Positions 25,619 to 34,393 of a stretch of 64,000 nt of DNA are shown here, one piece after another. Where the stretch lies: assembly GCA_963730225.1 (NCBI GenBank), contig CAVSQX010000004.1, positions 310,001 through 374,000 of the forward strand, in the 5' to 3' direction. The DNA comes from CAVSQX01 sp963730225 (GTDB lineage: Bacteria; Planctomycetota; Phycisphaerae; Tepidisphaerales; Tepidisphaeraceae). Each line of letters starts with the position of its first letter. Within the stretch, counting starts at the first letter, position 1. The notes below the pieces were generated by a model. The model did no database searches and had not been told where the DNA came from. It was given only the letters and a program-made list of their open reading frames with translations. The position numbers and the translations under genes were made by a program.

Positions 25619-26527
25619 ATGGACGCAGCCGTTGTCATCCCGACGTTCAACCGCAAGGACGCGCTGCGAGCCGCCCTGCAAAGCAGCTTCGCGCAAACGG
25701 TTCCGATCGAAGCGATCGTGGTGGACGACGGGTCGACCGACGGCACCGAGGAGATGATGCGCCGGGAGTTTCCCCACGTCCTTTACGAGCGTCATTCCGG
25801 ACCCAACGGACCGGCGTTTTTGCGCAATCGCGGATCGGAATTGGCCAGCGCGCCGATTCTGTTCCCCATCGACGACGACGCGATGTTCGCTTCTTCAGGC
25901 ACCGTTGAGCAGACGCTGGCCGAATTTCAGCACCCGCGCGTCGCCGCGGTTGGAATTCCCTTCATCAACGTCCGAACCGATTCCATCGTCCAACAACGCG
26001 CCCCCGATGACGGCCGGCTCCATGTCACCAATGCTTTCGTCGGGGCCGCGCACGCCGTCCGGCGCGACCGGTTTCTGGCCGTGGGCGGATATCGGCCCGC
26101 GATGTTCTACATGGGAGAAGAATCCGATCTGTGCGTGCGATTTCTGGATCACGGCTGGATCGTGCGGCTCGGCCGAGCCGACCCCATGCACCATTTTGAA
26201 TCTCCGCAGCGCGTCACGCGGCGTGCCGATCTCTACGGCCGGCAGAACGACATTCTCTACCCGTGGTACAACGTTCCCTGGCCGTATTTTCCCTTTCATC
26301 TGGCGGGCACGACGGCACTGGGAGTTATTTTCGGCTTTCGAGTCGGCCGGCCCGGGATCATGTTAAAGGGCTTGATGCAGGGTTACCGCGGAATTTTTTC
26401 CCAGTTCGGGCAGCGAAAGCCGGTGCGGCGATCCACCTATCGCCTGAGCCGTCTGCTCAAACGGCATCCGCTGCCGCTAGAGCAAATTGCCGACCTGCTT
26501 CCACCGCTGCAAGACGGACCGGTATAA
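25619..26527 (+). CDS. Glycosyltransferase family 2 protein, distinct subtype
   Basis: 302 residues. AAVVIPTFNRKDALRAAL, IVVDDGSTDGTEE and PIDDDAMF form the donor site; FVGAAHAVRRDRF, YMGEESDLCVRFLDHGW and VRLGRADPMHH resemble rhamnosyl- or galactofuranosyl-type GT2 enzymes, with EE as candidate catalytic base. A C-terminal hydrophobic region (PYFPFHLAGTTALGVIFG) may bind the membrane. It differs from the two tandem paralogues upstream, so it was not part of that duplication. ATG abuts the previous stop codon. A membrane protein of unknown function follows 22 bp later after a TATAAT element. Confidence 0.86.
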   Translation: MDAAVVIPTFNRKDALRAALQSSFAQTVPIEAIVVDDGSTDGTEEMMRREFPHVLYERHSGPNGPAFLRNRGSELASAPILFPIDDDAMFASSGTVEQTLAEFQHPRVAAVGIPFINVRTDSIVQQRAPDDGRLHVTNAFVGAAHAVRRDRFLAVGGYRPAMFYMGEESDLCVRFLDHGWIVRLGRADPMHHFESPQRVTRRADLYGRQNDILYPWYNVPWPYFPFHLAGTTALGVIFGFRVGRPGIMLKGLMQGYRGIFSQFGQRKPVRRSTYRLSRLLKRHPLPLEQIADLLPPLQDGPV

Positions 26528-26528
26528 T
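26523..26528 (+). promoter_or_regulatory. -10-like TATAAT before the polytopic membrane protein gene
   Basis: TATAAT overlaps the stop of the upstream GT2 gene and lies 21 nt before ATG 26550; no clear -35. Confidence 0.35.
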
Positions 26529-26549
26529 CCGTCTTTTCCTACGGATTCC

Positions 26550-27980
26550 ATGGCCGACCCAGCCGCCGCCGGCAATCCAATCTTCTACGCGCAATTCAAC
26601 CTGCGCGGCGGATGGCGCAATACGCTGATCTACAGCGTCGGCTATTTCATCCTCATCGGGGCGGCGATGTGGATCTCCGCTGCGTATCCCTCGAATCACA
26701 CCGTGGACGTTCTCGGGGGCTGGCTGCACGGGTTGCTGGCGCTGCAACTTTTGACGCTCGTGGTGTACGGCAGCCTGCGCGTCAGCTCCGCCGTTCGGGC
26801 AGACATGAGTGGCGGAGCGATCGAATCGCATCGGCTGATGCCGATGTCACCGATGTCCGCCGCCTTTGGATATCTCCTTGGCGCTCCCGCGCAGGGCATC
26901 GCCCTGGCCGTGGTCAATTTCATTCTCGGATCGCTCGCTCTGGATGGCGCCGGCGTTCCGTTTCAACGGTGGCTCGTCGCCAACTTCATGATCGGGGCTT
27001 TCGCGCTGATGATCTGGGCCATCTCCGCCAACATCGCGTTCTCCTCCCGCGGCGGGTTTGCGGTGGTGCTGGTGGGGATAATCGTCAGCGCTTTCACCAA
27101 TGGCCTGATCATGAGCCTTGTCCCCGGGCTGGGCGTGTTGACATGCCCGATCATCACCCGGTCGGTGTTCGATCTGTCCGGGTCGGCCGCCAGCTTTTCC
27201 TTCGCCTTTGCCGCCGCTCTGATTGGCCAATTCATGATCGGCGCAATCTGTGTGCTGTCGGCGGCAAATAAATACCGCTCCGTCGAAGGCGTTGGACTCA
27301 CGCCAGCTCTGGGCCTGCTTCTTGTCCTCGCCTGGGTCGCCATTTCCGTCGTCGGGATTAAGAACATCCGGGAATTCACTTTTCCCTACATGAACAGCGA
27401 GCCCGCCAGCCAGTTTACGGCGACGGTTATCGCCACCCTGTTCATTTCTCTGATACCGCTTTCAGGTACGGCGCGAGCCGGAGTGCTTTGGGCCCATGGA
27501 GATTCGAATAGCCGGGGCAAGCCTGTTTCGCTGATCTGGGTCATCGTCGCGGTAACAGCCTTTACCTGCGTGCTGATGCTGGTGCATCCGCGTCTTGGCG
27601 ACGAATTTCAACTGCAACCGCTGTTGGCCGAAACCGCCGCTCAAGTGCTGATCTTTGCCGTAACGATGGGATTGCTGTTTCATGCGGTCTATCTCACCGG
27701 CGTCAGGGGATGGATTGTCGCAACGCCCTGGATTCTTTTGACCTGGGGTTTGCCGCTGGTGGCCGACATGGTTCAAAGCGCGATGAACAACAGCGGCGAG
27801 ATGGGAATGATTTCGACCATCAGCCCGATCGGCGCCGTGATTAAAATCTGGAAACCCGATCCGCAATCTGCGTTGCGTGGCCTGCTGATTCAAACGGGAC
27901 TGGCTCTGGTGCCGATGCTGCTGGTGCTGCGCCTGCACATGCGTCGGCGACGGCGGACCCTGCCACCACCGTTACCCTGA
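26550..27980 (+). CDS. Polytopic membrane protein of unknown function (ABC-2-permease-like layout)
   Basis: 476 residues with about 11-12 hydrophobic segments (for example TLIYSVGYFILIGAAMWI, GLLALQLLTLVVYG, LALVPMLLVLRLHM) and a very basic C-terminus (RRRRR-type run before a Pro tail). The N-terminal layout (cytoplasmic start, HxVDVLGGWLHGLLALQLL, then a SPMSAAFGYLLGAPAQG loop) resembles planctomycete proteins annotated as ABC-2-type permease-like, but no ATPase gene is adjacent and I cannot name a substrate. It is convergent with the zinc-ribbon membrane protein 15 bp downstream. The start is ATG 26550 (MADPAAAGNPIFY). Confidence 0.7.
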   Translation: MADPAAAGNPIFYAQFNLRGGWRNTLIYSVGYFILIGAAMWISAAYPSNHTVDVLGGWLHGLLALQLLTLVVYGSLRVSSAVRADMSGGAIESHRLMPMSPMSAAFGYLLGAPAQGIALAVVNFILGSLALDGAGVPFQRWLVANFMIGAFALMIWAISANIAFSSRGGFAVVLVGIIVSAFTNGLIMSLVPGLGVLTCPIITRSVFDLSGSAASFSFAFAAALIGQFMIGAICVLSAANKYRSVEGVGLTPALGLLLVLAWVAISVVGIKNIREFTFPYMNSEPASQFTATVIATLFISLIPLSGTARAGVLWAHGDSNSRGKPVSLIWVIVAVTAFTCVLMLVHPRLGDEFQLQPLLAETAAQVLIFAVTMGLLFHAVYLTGVRGWIVATPWILLTWGLPLVADMVQSAMNNSGEMGMISTISPIGAVIKIWKPDPQSALRGLLIQTGLALVPMLLVLRLHMRRRRRTLPPPLP

Positions 27981-27995
27981 TCGCAATCGCTGCGG

Positions 27996-28841
27996 CTATT
28001 TCATTGGCGGCTGCTTGCCATCCACCAGCCACAAAAACGCCAGCAATTGCCGTGTCTTGGGCGGAATCACGACGCGCAGCAACGCGCGCGAGATGGTCCG
28101 GCCCAGCCGCGCTCCCAACATCAGACCGCCGGACTGGATCGCGAATTGAATCACCATACGCCAAATGCACCACCGCCGGATCGAATCGTACTGGTGATCG
28201 TTGCAATAGATGCAGATGACAAAGAGCAGCGCGATCGCCGGCAAAACAATCCCCGCGGCATAACGCCGCCGTGGCCAATGCCACATAAACGTGGCTAACA
28301 ACACGCCCAGAAAAAATCCCAGGGCCGCCGAGCCGACACTGATTCCCACCGTTGTGCCGATGCCGGGGATCTGCTGCGGGTCGACGCTCGTTGGCGGCTG
28401 GTTCGTTTGAACGAACGTCGGATTCACGACGGTCTGCGTGCCGGCGACGACGTATCCCGTCGAACCCATCACCGCCTGCTGCCCGTTGGGTGCCAGCGTC
28501 TGGACCCAGGTGAACGCTTCGACAAAGGAAACCTGTAGCGCACCCAATCCCCACATGGCCATGGAGCAGAAAAACAAAACAAAAAACACCCACGCCGTCA
28601 GCGACGCCGTCGCCAGCCGTCGGAGCCAGACGGAACTGGCGCTGACGCCCACTCCAGCGGGATGGTATCGACCGCACTCCGGGCATCGGCAGACTGGAAT
28701 CTGTAGCCGCTCGTCCAGCGTCACCACCTGCCCGTGCAGGTTGTAATGACAGCCGACGCAGAAAGCGTCCACTTCGATCTGGCCGTACTTCGATGCCTTG
28801 GGAATGGAGGCGGCCGAAGAAGGGTCGGCTTCGATCGACAT
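27996..28841 (-). CDS. Zinc-ribbon membrane protein of unknown function
   Basis: 281 residues. A cytoplasmic N-terminus carries two CxxC knuckles (CVGCHYNL and CRCPECGRY, about residues 28-56), typical of a zinc ribbon. Four to five hydrophobic segments follow (SLTAWVFFVLFFCSMAMWG, VGSAALGFFLGVLLATF, IVLPAIALLFVICIY). A Gln/Thr/Val-rich non-membrane stretch at about 110-160 probably faces the periplasm. Proteins of this shape are common in Phycisphaerae but uncharacterised. It converges with the polytopic membrane gene and is followed upstream by alaC in the same direction with a 62-bp gap. Confidence 0.7.
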   Translation of the reverse strand: MSIEADPSSAASIPKASKYGQIEVDAFCVGCHYNLHGQVVTLDERLQIPVCRCPECGRYHPAGVGVSASSVWLRRLATASLTAWVFFVLFFCSMAMWGLGALQVSFVEAFTWVQTLAPNGQQAVMGSTGYVVAGTQTVVNPTFVQTNQPPTSVDPQQIPGIGTTVGISVGSAALGFFLGVLLATFMWHWPRRRYAAGIVLPAIALLFVICIYCNDHQYDSIRRWCIWRMVIQFAIQSGGLMLGARLGRTISRALLRVVIPPKTRQLLAFLWLVDGKQPPMK

Positions 28842-28903
28842 GAAAGCCCTGGAAGCAATTCCCGCGCAAAAGAATACGGACGACGGCCCAAAGAATTACG
28901 GCG

Positions 28904-30139
28904 TCACGCCGATGCCGTTCTCTCCCGACGCGGCTTGGACGGTCTGGGAACCAGGCATTTTTCCAGGTTCGACATCGCCTGCTTCAGTCGCTGCTCGTTC
29001 TCGACCAGCGCGATGCGGACCCATCCGTCGCCGTTTTCGCCAAACGCCCGGCCCGGCGCCAGGGCAACCTGGGCTTCGTCCATCATTCTCAGGCAAAACT
29101 CGATCGAATCCTGCCCTTTGAGATGATCCGGCTTCATCATTGCCCAGACAAACATGCTGGCCCGCGGTTTTTCGTATGTCCAGCCGAGGCGGTCCAAGCC
29201 ACGGCAAACGACGTCGCGGCGAAGTTGATAAATCCGGCTCTGCTCGGCGGGGAAGTCGTGGTGCTCGCGCATGGCGATCACACTGGCGATCTGAATCGGC
29301 GCGAACATGCCGTAGTCGTAATATCCTTTGATCGTGGCCAGGGCCTTGATCATCTCGCTGTTGCCCGCGCAGAAGCCGCAGCGCCAGCCGGCCATGTTGT
29401 AGCTTTTGCTCATCGTCGTGAATTCTACGCCCAACTGCTTGGCGCCGGCGGCCGAAAGGAAACTGGGCGCCTGATAGCCATCGAAATTCACTTCGCCGTA
29501 GGCGAAATCGGAAACGATCATGATGTTTCGCCGGCGGCACAGTTCGATGGCCCGGTCCCAAAAGGCCGGTTCGATGGTCATCGCGGTGGGATTGTGCGGA
29601 TAATTCAGGATCAGCAATTTGGGCGGCGGATAGAGGCCGTCGATGGTCCGCTCGATGCGATCCAAAAACGCCTGATCGTTGCCCAGCGGAACGCGAATCA
29701 CATTGGCCCCCGCCATCGCCGGGGCATAGATGTGAATCGGAAACGCCGGATCGCCGACCACAATGGTATCGCCCGGCCCCAGCAGCGCCAGGCACAGATG
29801 GCTGAATCCCTCCTTGGAGCCGATGGTGGCGATCACTTCGGTTTCCGGATCGAGCGTCACGCCGTATTTCCGGCGATATTTTTCCGCGACTTCCTTTCGC
29901 AGCCCGGGGATTCCGTTGCTGACGCTGTAGCGATGATTGCGCGGATCGTGGGCGGCCTCGCTCAGTTTTTTCACGACCGAATCCGGCGTCGGATCGGTCG
30001 GATTGCCCATGCCCAGGTCGATGATGTCGATCCCGGCCACGCGCTTCTCATACTTGGTTTTGTTGATCCGCGCGAAAAGATAGGGCGGCAATCGGGCGAT
30101 GCGCGATGAAACGTCGATTTTGAATGGCGACTGGCTCAT
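28904..30139 (-). CDS. alaC: Alanine transaminase, PLP-dependent class I/II aminotransferase
   Basis: 411 residues. Fold-type I aminotransferase: the N-terminus SSRIARLPPYLFARI, DLGMGNPTDPTP, GSKEGFSHL, NYPHNPTA (PLP-binding Asn), DFAYGEVNFDG and the PLP lysine K245 in TTMSKSYNMAGWRCGF. These blocks track E. coli AlaC closely; the homologous LL-diaminopimelate aminotransferase is the main alternative and cannot be excluded from sequence alone. Role: interconversion of pyruvate and alanine with glutamate. ATG 30139 (MSQSPFKID) is preferred because GGAG lies 6 nt upstream, although ATG 30151 is also in frame. A foldase gene follows upstream on the same strand. Confidence 0.88.
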   Translation of the reverse strand: MSQSPFKIDVSSRIARLPPYLFARINKTKYEKRVAGIDIIDLGMGNPTDPTPDSVVKKLSEAAHDPRNHRYSVSNGIPGLRKEVAEKYRRKYGVTLDPETEVIATIGSKEGFSHLCLALLGPGDTIVVGDPAFPIHIYAPAMAGANVIRVPLGNDQAFLDRIERTIDGLYPPPKLLILNYPHNPTAMTIEPAFWDRAIELCRRRNIMIVSDFAYGEVNFDGYQAPSFLSAAGAKQLGVEFTTMSKSYNMAGWRCGFCAGNSEMIKALATIKGYYDYGMFAPIQIASVIAMREHHDFPAEQSRIYQLRRDVVCRGLDRLGWTYEKPRASMFVWAMMKPDHLKGQDSIEFCLRMMDEAQVALAPGRAFGENGDGWVRIALVENEQRLKQAMSNLEKCLVPRPSKPRRERTASA

Positions 30140-30186
30140 GGAGAACTCCATTTTAACACGAATGAGAAAAGAAAGATGAAGGAAAC

Positions 30187-30217
30187 GGCGGAATGAAAAC
30201 GAAGGGTGTATTCCGCC
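30187..30217 (-). terminator. Hairpin after the second foldase gene (possible terminator)
   Basis: GGCGGAAT and ATTCCGCC form a perfect 8-bp stem with a 15-nt loop; on the minus strand it is followed by a pyrimidine-rich run (GTTTCCTTCATCTTTC) rather than a clean U tract. It lies 7 bp beyond the foldase stop codon. Confidence 0.4.
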
Positions 30218-30223
30218 TTGAAA

Positions 30224-31360
30224 CTAAGGCCGTGTCGTGCCCGACGCCGCAGCACCGGGCTGCGTAGCCGGGGGCTGTTCGGCCTGCTCTTGGGAGGGAG
30301 CCGTGGCGGCCTGCTCGCGCTGACGGTCCAACTCCTGGCGGATCTCATCCCGATCGCGCTGCTTGCCCTTCTGCTCGTCCAGCTTCGCCTGCCACTGCGC
30401 CTGCAAAATCGGATCGTTGAAATGAATGGTGCTGATCGTCAGCTTTCCCAGGTCATCGCGCAATTGCTTGATCGCCAGACGCATCAACTGGTCTTCCAGT
30501 TGTTTTTTCACATCGTCTTTCACATCCTCATACTTCACGATTTTGGGCGGAATGATCTGTTCCAGCTTGATGAGATGATATCCTGTGTCGTCCTGCAATG
30601 GATCCGACACCTGCCCTATCTGCATGTTATTAAACACATAATCCTTGATCACCTTGGGAACATTGGGCGACTGGCGCTGAAAAGGAGGCCACTCGCCGCC
30701 CAGGGCGCTGGCCTGGGGATCGTGGCTCATCTCCGCCGCGACTTTCTCAAACGGCTCCTTGCCCGCCAAGCGCTGCTTGGCCTGGGCAACCTCGCGCATG
30801 TTCGAAAGCTCGATATCGCGCACCACACGATTCTCTCCATAAAGCTGCCCAAATGCCTTGCGCACCATGTCGTCGGAGATTTTTCCCGCCACTTGGGGCT
30901 CGGCCAGCTTCCGCAGATTCGCATCGGTCTCAACCACCATGTCGAAATCGACTCGGCTGATATTCTGCTGCTTGAGATACCGTTCCAGCAGCCCGTCGTA
31001 TTCAGCAGGACTGGCCTCGGTAAACATCTGCGAGAGAACCCAATCGCGTTCCTTGCGAACATCGTCGGCGGTGACTTTCAATCCATGGCCGGCCACCTGC
31101 TGCTGGGCCAGCTTCAACTGCACGACGTTCAGCAGCGTCGTCATTCCGTACGACTCCAGCAGCGGTTCGTACAACTCGTGTCGGCTGATCGCCAAGCCGT
31201 TGACCGTCGCCACGACCGGATCGTTCACATCGCGTCGCGCCGGTTCGACAGCCTGGGCTTGCGGTGGCTTGGTCGGCGCATCCGCCGGCGCGGCGCAGCC
31301 CGACAAAAACGCCAATCCGACGCCAGCGGCGGACAAACCAGTCAACAACGTTTTTCGCAA
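30224..31360 (-). CDS. SurA/PrsA-like peptidyl-prolyl isomerase lipoprotein
   Basis: 378 residues from TTG 31360. A signal peptide with lipobox (LAFLSGC) is followed by a helical N-domain (VVATVNGLAISRHELYEPL, typical SurA-N start), and a parvulin domain (about 190-290) with FEKVAAEMSHDPQAS, GGEWPPF and TGYHLIKLEQIIPP. The C-terminus is a charged helix then a Gln/Pro/Ala-rich tail. It acts on periplasmic or secreted clients. I prefer TTG because it is preceded by GGAG at 7 nt and gives a clean signal peptide; ATG 31411 is a longer alternative. It is paralogous in role to the frameshifted gene at 14379-15736. Confidence 0.85.
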   Translation of the reverse strand: MRKTLLTGLSAAGVGLAFLSGCAAPADAPTKPPQAQAVEPARRDVNDPVVATVNGLAISRHELYEPLLESYGMTTLLNVVQLKLAQQQVAGHGLKVTADDVRKERDWVLSQMFTEASPAEYDGLLERYLKQQNISRVDFDMVVETDANLRKLAEPQVAGKISDDMVRKAFGQLYGENRVVRDIELSNMREVAQAKQRLAGKEPFEKVAAEMSHDPQASALGGEWPPFQRQSPNVPKVIKDYVFNNMQIGQVSDPLQDDTGYHLIKLEQIIPPKIVKYEDVKDDVKKQLEDQLMRLAIKQLRDDLGKLTISTIHFNDPILQAQWQAKLDEQKGKQRDRDEIRQELDRQREQAATAPSQEQAEQPPATQPGAAASGTTRP

Positions 31361-31469
31361 CGGGAAACTCCAAACCGCGAGAATCGTCGCAGTATTAGAA
31401 TGCAATCCCATCCTGTCAAGCCATTCGCCTGGCCTACGGCCGTTAATCAGCTACACACAATTGCCGGCT

Positions 31470-32408
31470 ATGACAGCGCGTTCGATGAATCGACTTATCG
31501 GCCTTTTTATCACGCTTTTGTCTGCGGTTCCCGCGGCGGCGCAGACCACTCGCCCGGTTCCCGAAATCGCTCGAGTGGCCATCATCAGCATCGACGGCTG
31601 CCGACCGGATTTGCTGCTGCGGGCCGACACGCCGACCGTCCACCAATTGCTGGCCCGGGCCAGTTTCAGTTTCTGGGCCCGAACCACCGCGGAATCCGTG
31701 ACGCTTCCGTCCCACACCAGCATGTTGACGGGAGTAACGCCCGTGAAGCATGAAATTCAATGGAACCGCGATCTGCCGCTGGACCATCCACTCTATCCGT
31801 CCTATCCCACGCTGTTTCAATTGGCCAAGCGCGCCGGTTATACGACCGCCTTGGTGGCCGGCAAGAGCAAATTCGTTGCGCTGGCGGTGCCCGGCTCGCT
31901 CGATTGGCAATTCATCCCGGAGGTCGGTGCCAAGTGCGAAGATCCGCAAGTGGCCGATGCGGCGGTGAGAATTATTCAGGAGCATCAGCCACAGGTTCTG
32001 TTCATTCATTTTCCGACGGTGGACAATGTCGGACACGCCGACGGATGGGCGACCGATCAACAGTTGGCTGCGATCGCCCAAGCCGATGCCTGCATCGGGC
32101 GAGTTCTACAGGCGCTGGAGCAGCAGCATCTGCTCGATTCGACTTTTCTTTTGATCACGGCCGATCACGGCGGCGCGGGACGAACGCACGGTCCTGACGA
32201 TCCGCGCAGCCGCCACATTCCCTGGATCGCCGCCGGCCCGGGCATCCGAAGGAATCTGGATTTGACGACTTACGAGAACCTGACCATCGACACCGAAGAT
32301 ACGTTTGCCACCGCCTGCTGGTTGCTGGCTATCCCGGTCCCGCGCCCGGTCGACGGCAAGCCGATTACGCAAATCCTGCAACGCCAGGAGCTGATGGTCT
32401 CCCAGTGA
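31470..32408 (+). CDS. Secreted type I phosphodiesterase/nucleotide pyrophosphatase family protein
   Basis: 312 residues with a signal peptide (about 1-25, cut near AAAQ). Alkaline-phosphatase superfamily features: AIISIDGCRPDLLL (metal ligand Asp), the TLPSHTSMLTGVTP nucleophile region with Thr, VDNVGHADGW and ITADHGGAGRTHG with the remaining metal-binding Asp/His residues. The family hydrolyses phosphodiesters or phosphonates in the periplasm; the substrate is not predictable. It is divergent from the foldase gene and convergent with the TPR-like gene. ATG 31470 is chosen; a second ATG at 31485 also precedes the signal peptide. Confidence 0.88.
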   Translation: MTARSMNRLIGLFITLLSAVPAAAQTTRPVPEIARVAIISIDGCRPDLLLRADTPTVHQLLARASFSFWARTTAESVTLPSHTSMLTGVTPVKHEIQWNRDLPLDHPLYPSYPTLFQLAKRAGYTTALVAGKSKFVALAVPGSLDWQFIPEVGAKCEDPQVADAAVRIIQEHQPQVLFIHFPTVDNVGHADGWATDQQLAAIAQADACIGRVLQALEQQHLLDSTFLLITADHGGAGRTHGPDDPRSRHIPWIAAGPGIRRNLDLTTYENLTIDTEDTFATACWLLAIPVPRPVDGKPITQILQRQELMVSQ

Positions 32409-32424
32409 TCGCCGGCCCGACGTT

Positions 32425-34251
32425 TCACTTGCCGGTCGACTGGATTCCCCAATTTTCCCGCATCGCTTCCACCACGCTGTCCGGTTTGCCACCGGTGCGC
32501 TGCTGCACCATATCCAGATAGGTCGCAGCTTTCTGGTCATCGCCGGCGTTGTGAGCCAGGAACGCCAGCAGCAGGGGCGCCTGCGCCGAATCCTTTTCCG
32601 ATTGGGAAATGTCCTGAAGATCCTTGGTGATGAATTGGAGACGGTCTTGTCCCAGAAAGCCCTTCAAATCGTACCGTCCGACCAACACCGCAGGCTCGCT
32701 TTCGATAGAGCGACGAAGATCCGCATTTGCCCGGCCGTAATATGACGCCCCCAGCTCGGCGAAACCGCGTCCCAGTGTGATGAACGGATTATTCGGGGCG
32801 ACTTCCTGGGCCGCATCGTACGTGTCCAGTGCCGCGTTGAATTTCCCCTGTCGCATCTGCTCTTCGCCGGATTTGAGTAATTCCGCCAGGCCGGGGGCGC
32901 GAATACCCGTGGCCAGGCTGGTGATGACGTACGGCTGCTCCGCCGCTGGCGGGGTCATCGGCGTCGTCACAACGGGCTTGAGCGGCTTGACCGGTGTCGG
33001 CGACCCCGGCGAGATCTTATTGGCCGTCGGTGTCGGGTTCAGGTTCGTCCCTGGTTTACCGGGAGCGGCATTAGCAGACGGTGCGGCTGAAGTCGGTGTC
33101 GGTGTAGTTCCCGCCAACGGCGCCGGCTTGGCCAGTTGCTGGCTGCTTTTCACATCGCTGCGGTACTGTTGTTCCTGATTGTACAACTGAGCCGCCTGAG
33201 CATCAGTCAATTTTGTCTTCGATGCAGCCAGCAGTTTGGCGCGGCGCTGCTGCAATTCCGCCACCTGCGTGCTTTGCTCGCTCGGACTTGGCAATTCGAG
33301 AACCTGCTCCTGAGTTCCCTGATTCGTATTTACGCTGCTGTTGATGCTTTGGCTGCCCAAACTGGAATTCAACGCCTGTTGGCCGACGGCGGCATTGGAT
33401 GGCTTGCCCGTCAGATCTGAGGGGTTTGCTGCTGTATTCCCGCTCTGCCCATTCGGCTGGCCCGCCTGGGCTCCCTGAGCCGGCTGCCCGTTGGGGCCCT
33501 GCACGATGGTTCCGTTCAGCTCTTGCCGCATTTTCTGAATCGAAGCGTTGTCGAGCTTGCTGGCATCGGTGGGCGCCGCCAACTGAACGTTGGAGTACCT
33601 CGACAGAAAATACATGTCGCTGGGATCGTCCGTTCGCCAGCCGCGAATCCCGTACAACGGAGAAAGCGTCAGCGCCGACGCACTGCCGCTGGCATCGTAC
33701 GGCCCCACCATGTCCAATTCTCCCGGCAGCGGCGAGGCCGCCTGATCCGGAGTTGAGGTCACCAGTCCCAGACGCGAATCAGCCACCTGATTGGTGATCA
33801 CCGGCGCCGGTACGATGCCCGCTCCACCGGGCGTCGACACGAAATTCGCGGGCGGCGCCCTGTTCAAGGTGACGGGATTGTAATAAACCGTGTTCTGCGG
33901 GGTTCCTGATCGTGCCGCATAGTTCACCGGACCTGCGATCGCATTCAACCGATCGGATGCAGCCGATGCCGTCCACGCTGAGTTGATGTCCGGATCGTTG
34001 TCCTGTGTGGAACCGTGAAAATAATCCAGGCCGGTTACGTTTCCGTACACAATGTCGTTGGGAGTGATGCCCATCGCCCGTGGACCGACCTGGCCGTTGT
34101 CGTTGTATCCGTTGCTGCCCACTCGGTTGTTCGCATCCAGGGCGTGTCCACCGTCATCCACGCGGAACTGGGCCCTGGCCACGCCGGCCCAGAGCACGGG
34201 AATAACCGCGGCAGCGGCCGTCAAAAGAAGCAATTTTCGTGATGGTTTCAT
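32425..34251 (-). CDS. Secreted protein with Gln/Pro-rich linker and C-terminal TPR-like helices
   Basis: 608 residues: a signal peptide (about 1-27, cut at ARA/QF), a low-complexity Asn/Gly/Ser region, and a long Pro/Thr/Ala linker (about 370-450). The C-terminal part (about 460-600) has TPR-like helix pairs, such as LLKSGEEQMRQGKFNAALDT and NPFITLGRGFAELGASYYGR. Interaction scaffolding in the periplasm is likely, but no specific partner is visible. The start has GAGGT 6 nt upstream and a perfect TATAAT at 34279-34284. It is convergent with the phosphodiesterase gene (16 bp). Confidence 0.75.
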   Translation of the reverse strand: MKPSRKLLLLTAAAAVIPVLWAGVARAQFRVDDGGHALDANNRVGSNGYNDNGQVGPRAMGITPNDIVYGNVTGLDYFHGSTQDNDPDINSAWTASAASDRLNAIAGPVNYAARSGTPQNTVYYNPVTLNRAPPANFVSTPGGAGIVPAPVITNQVADSRLGLVTSTPDQAASPLPGELDMVGPYDASGSASALTLSPLYGIRGWRTDDPSDMYFLSRYSNVQLAAPTDASKLDNASIQKMRQELNGTIVQGPNGQPAQGAQAGQPNGQSGNTAANPSDLTGKPSNAAVGQQALNSSLGSQSINSSVNTNQGTQEQVLELPSPSEQSTQVAELQQRRAKLLAASKTKLTDAQAAQLYNQEQQYRSDVKSSQQLAKPAPLAGTTPTPTSAAPSANAAPGKPGTNLNPTPTANKISPGSPTPVKPLKPVVTTPMTPPAAEQPYVITSLATGIRAPGLAELLKSGEEQMRQGKFNAALDTYDAAQEVAPNNPFITLGRGFAELGASYYGRANADLRRSIESEPAVLVGRYDLKGFLGQDRLQFITKDLQDISQSEKDSAQAPLLLAFLAHNAGDDQKAATYLDMVQQRTGGKPDSVVEAMRENWGIQSTGK

Positions 34252-34278
34252 CGCATACCTCTATCGTCAAACCCGATG

Positions 34279-34284
34279 ATTATA
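34279..34284 (-). promoter_or_regulatory. Promoter -10 element of the TPR-like gene
   Basis: TATAAT on the minus strand, about 28 nt before the ATG at 34251; transcription would begin near 34272 and leave a short leader with GAGGT. No good -35 match. Confidence 0.45.
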
Positions 34285-34358
34285 CCGCAATACAGTACGT
34301 TGTTTCGCCGCAATAGTTTCATAATTCGGTTAAGACGCTTAACCTGGCCGTTCTTCGG

Positions 34359-34387
34359 TTGTTGGGACACGGTCCCGCCGATAAAAT
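34359..34387 (+). promoter_or_regulatory. Candidate promoter for an orphan RNA
   Basis: TTGTTG (34359-34364), 17-bp spacer, TAAAAT (34382-34387). There is no plus-strand gene downstream before a strong terminator at 34671-34708. Confidence 0.35.
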
Positions 34388-34393
34388 GCCCCC

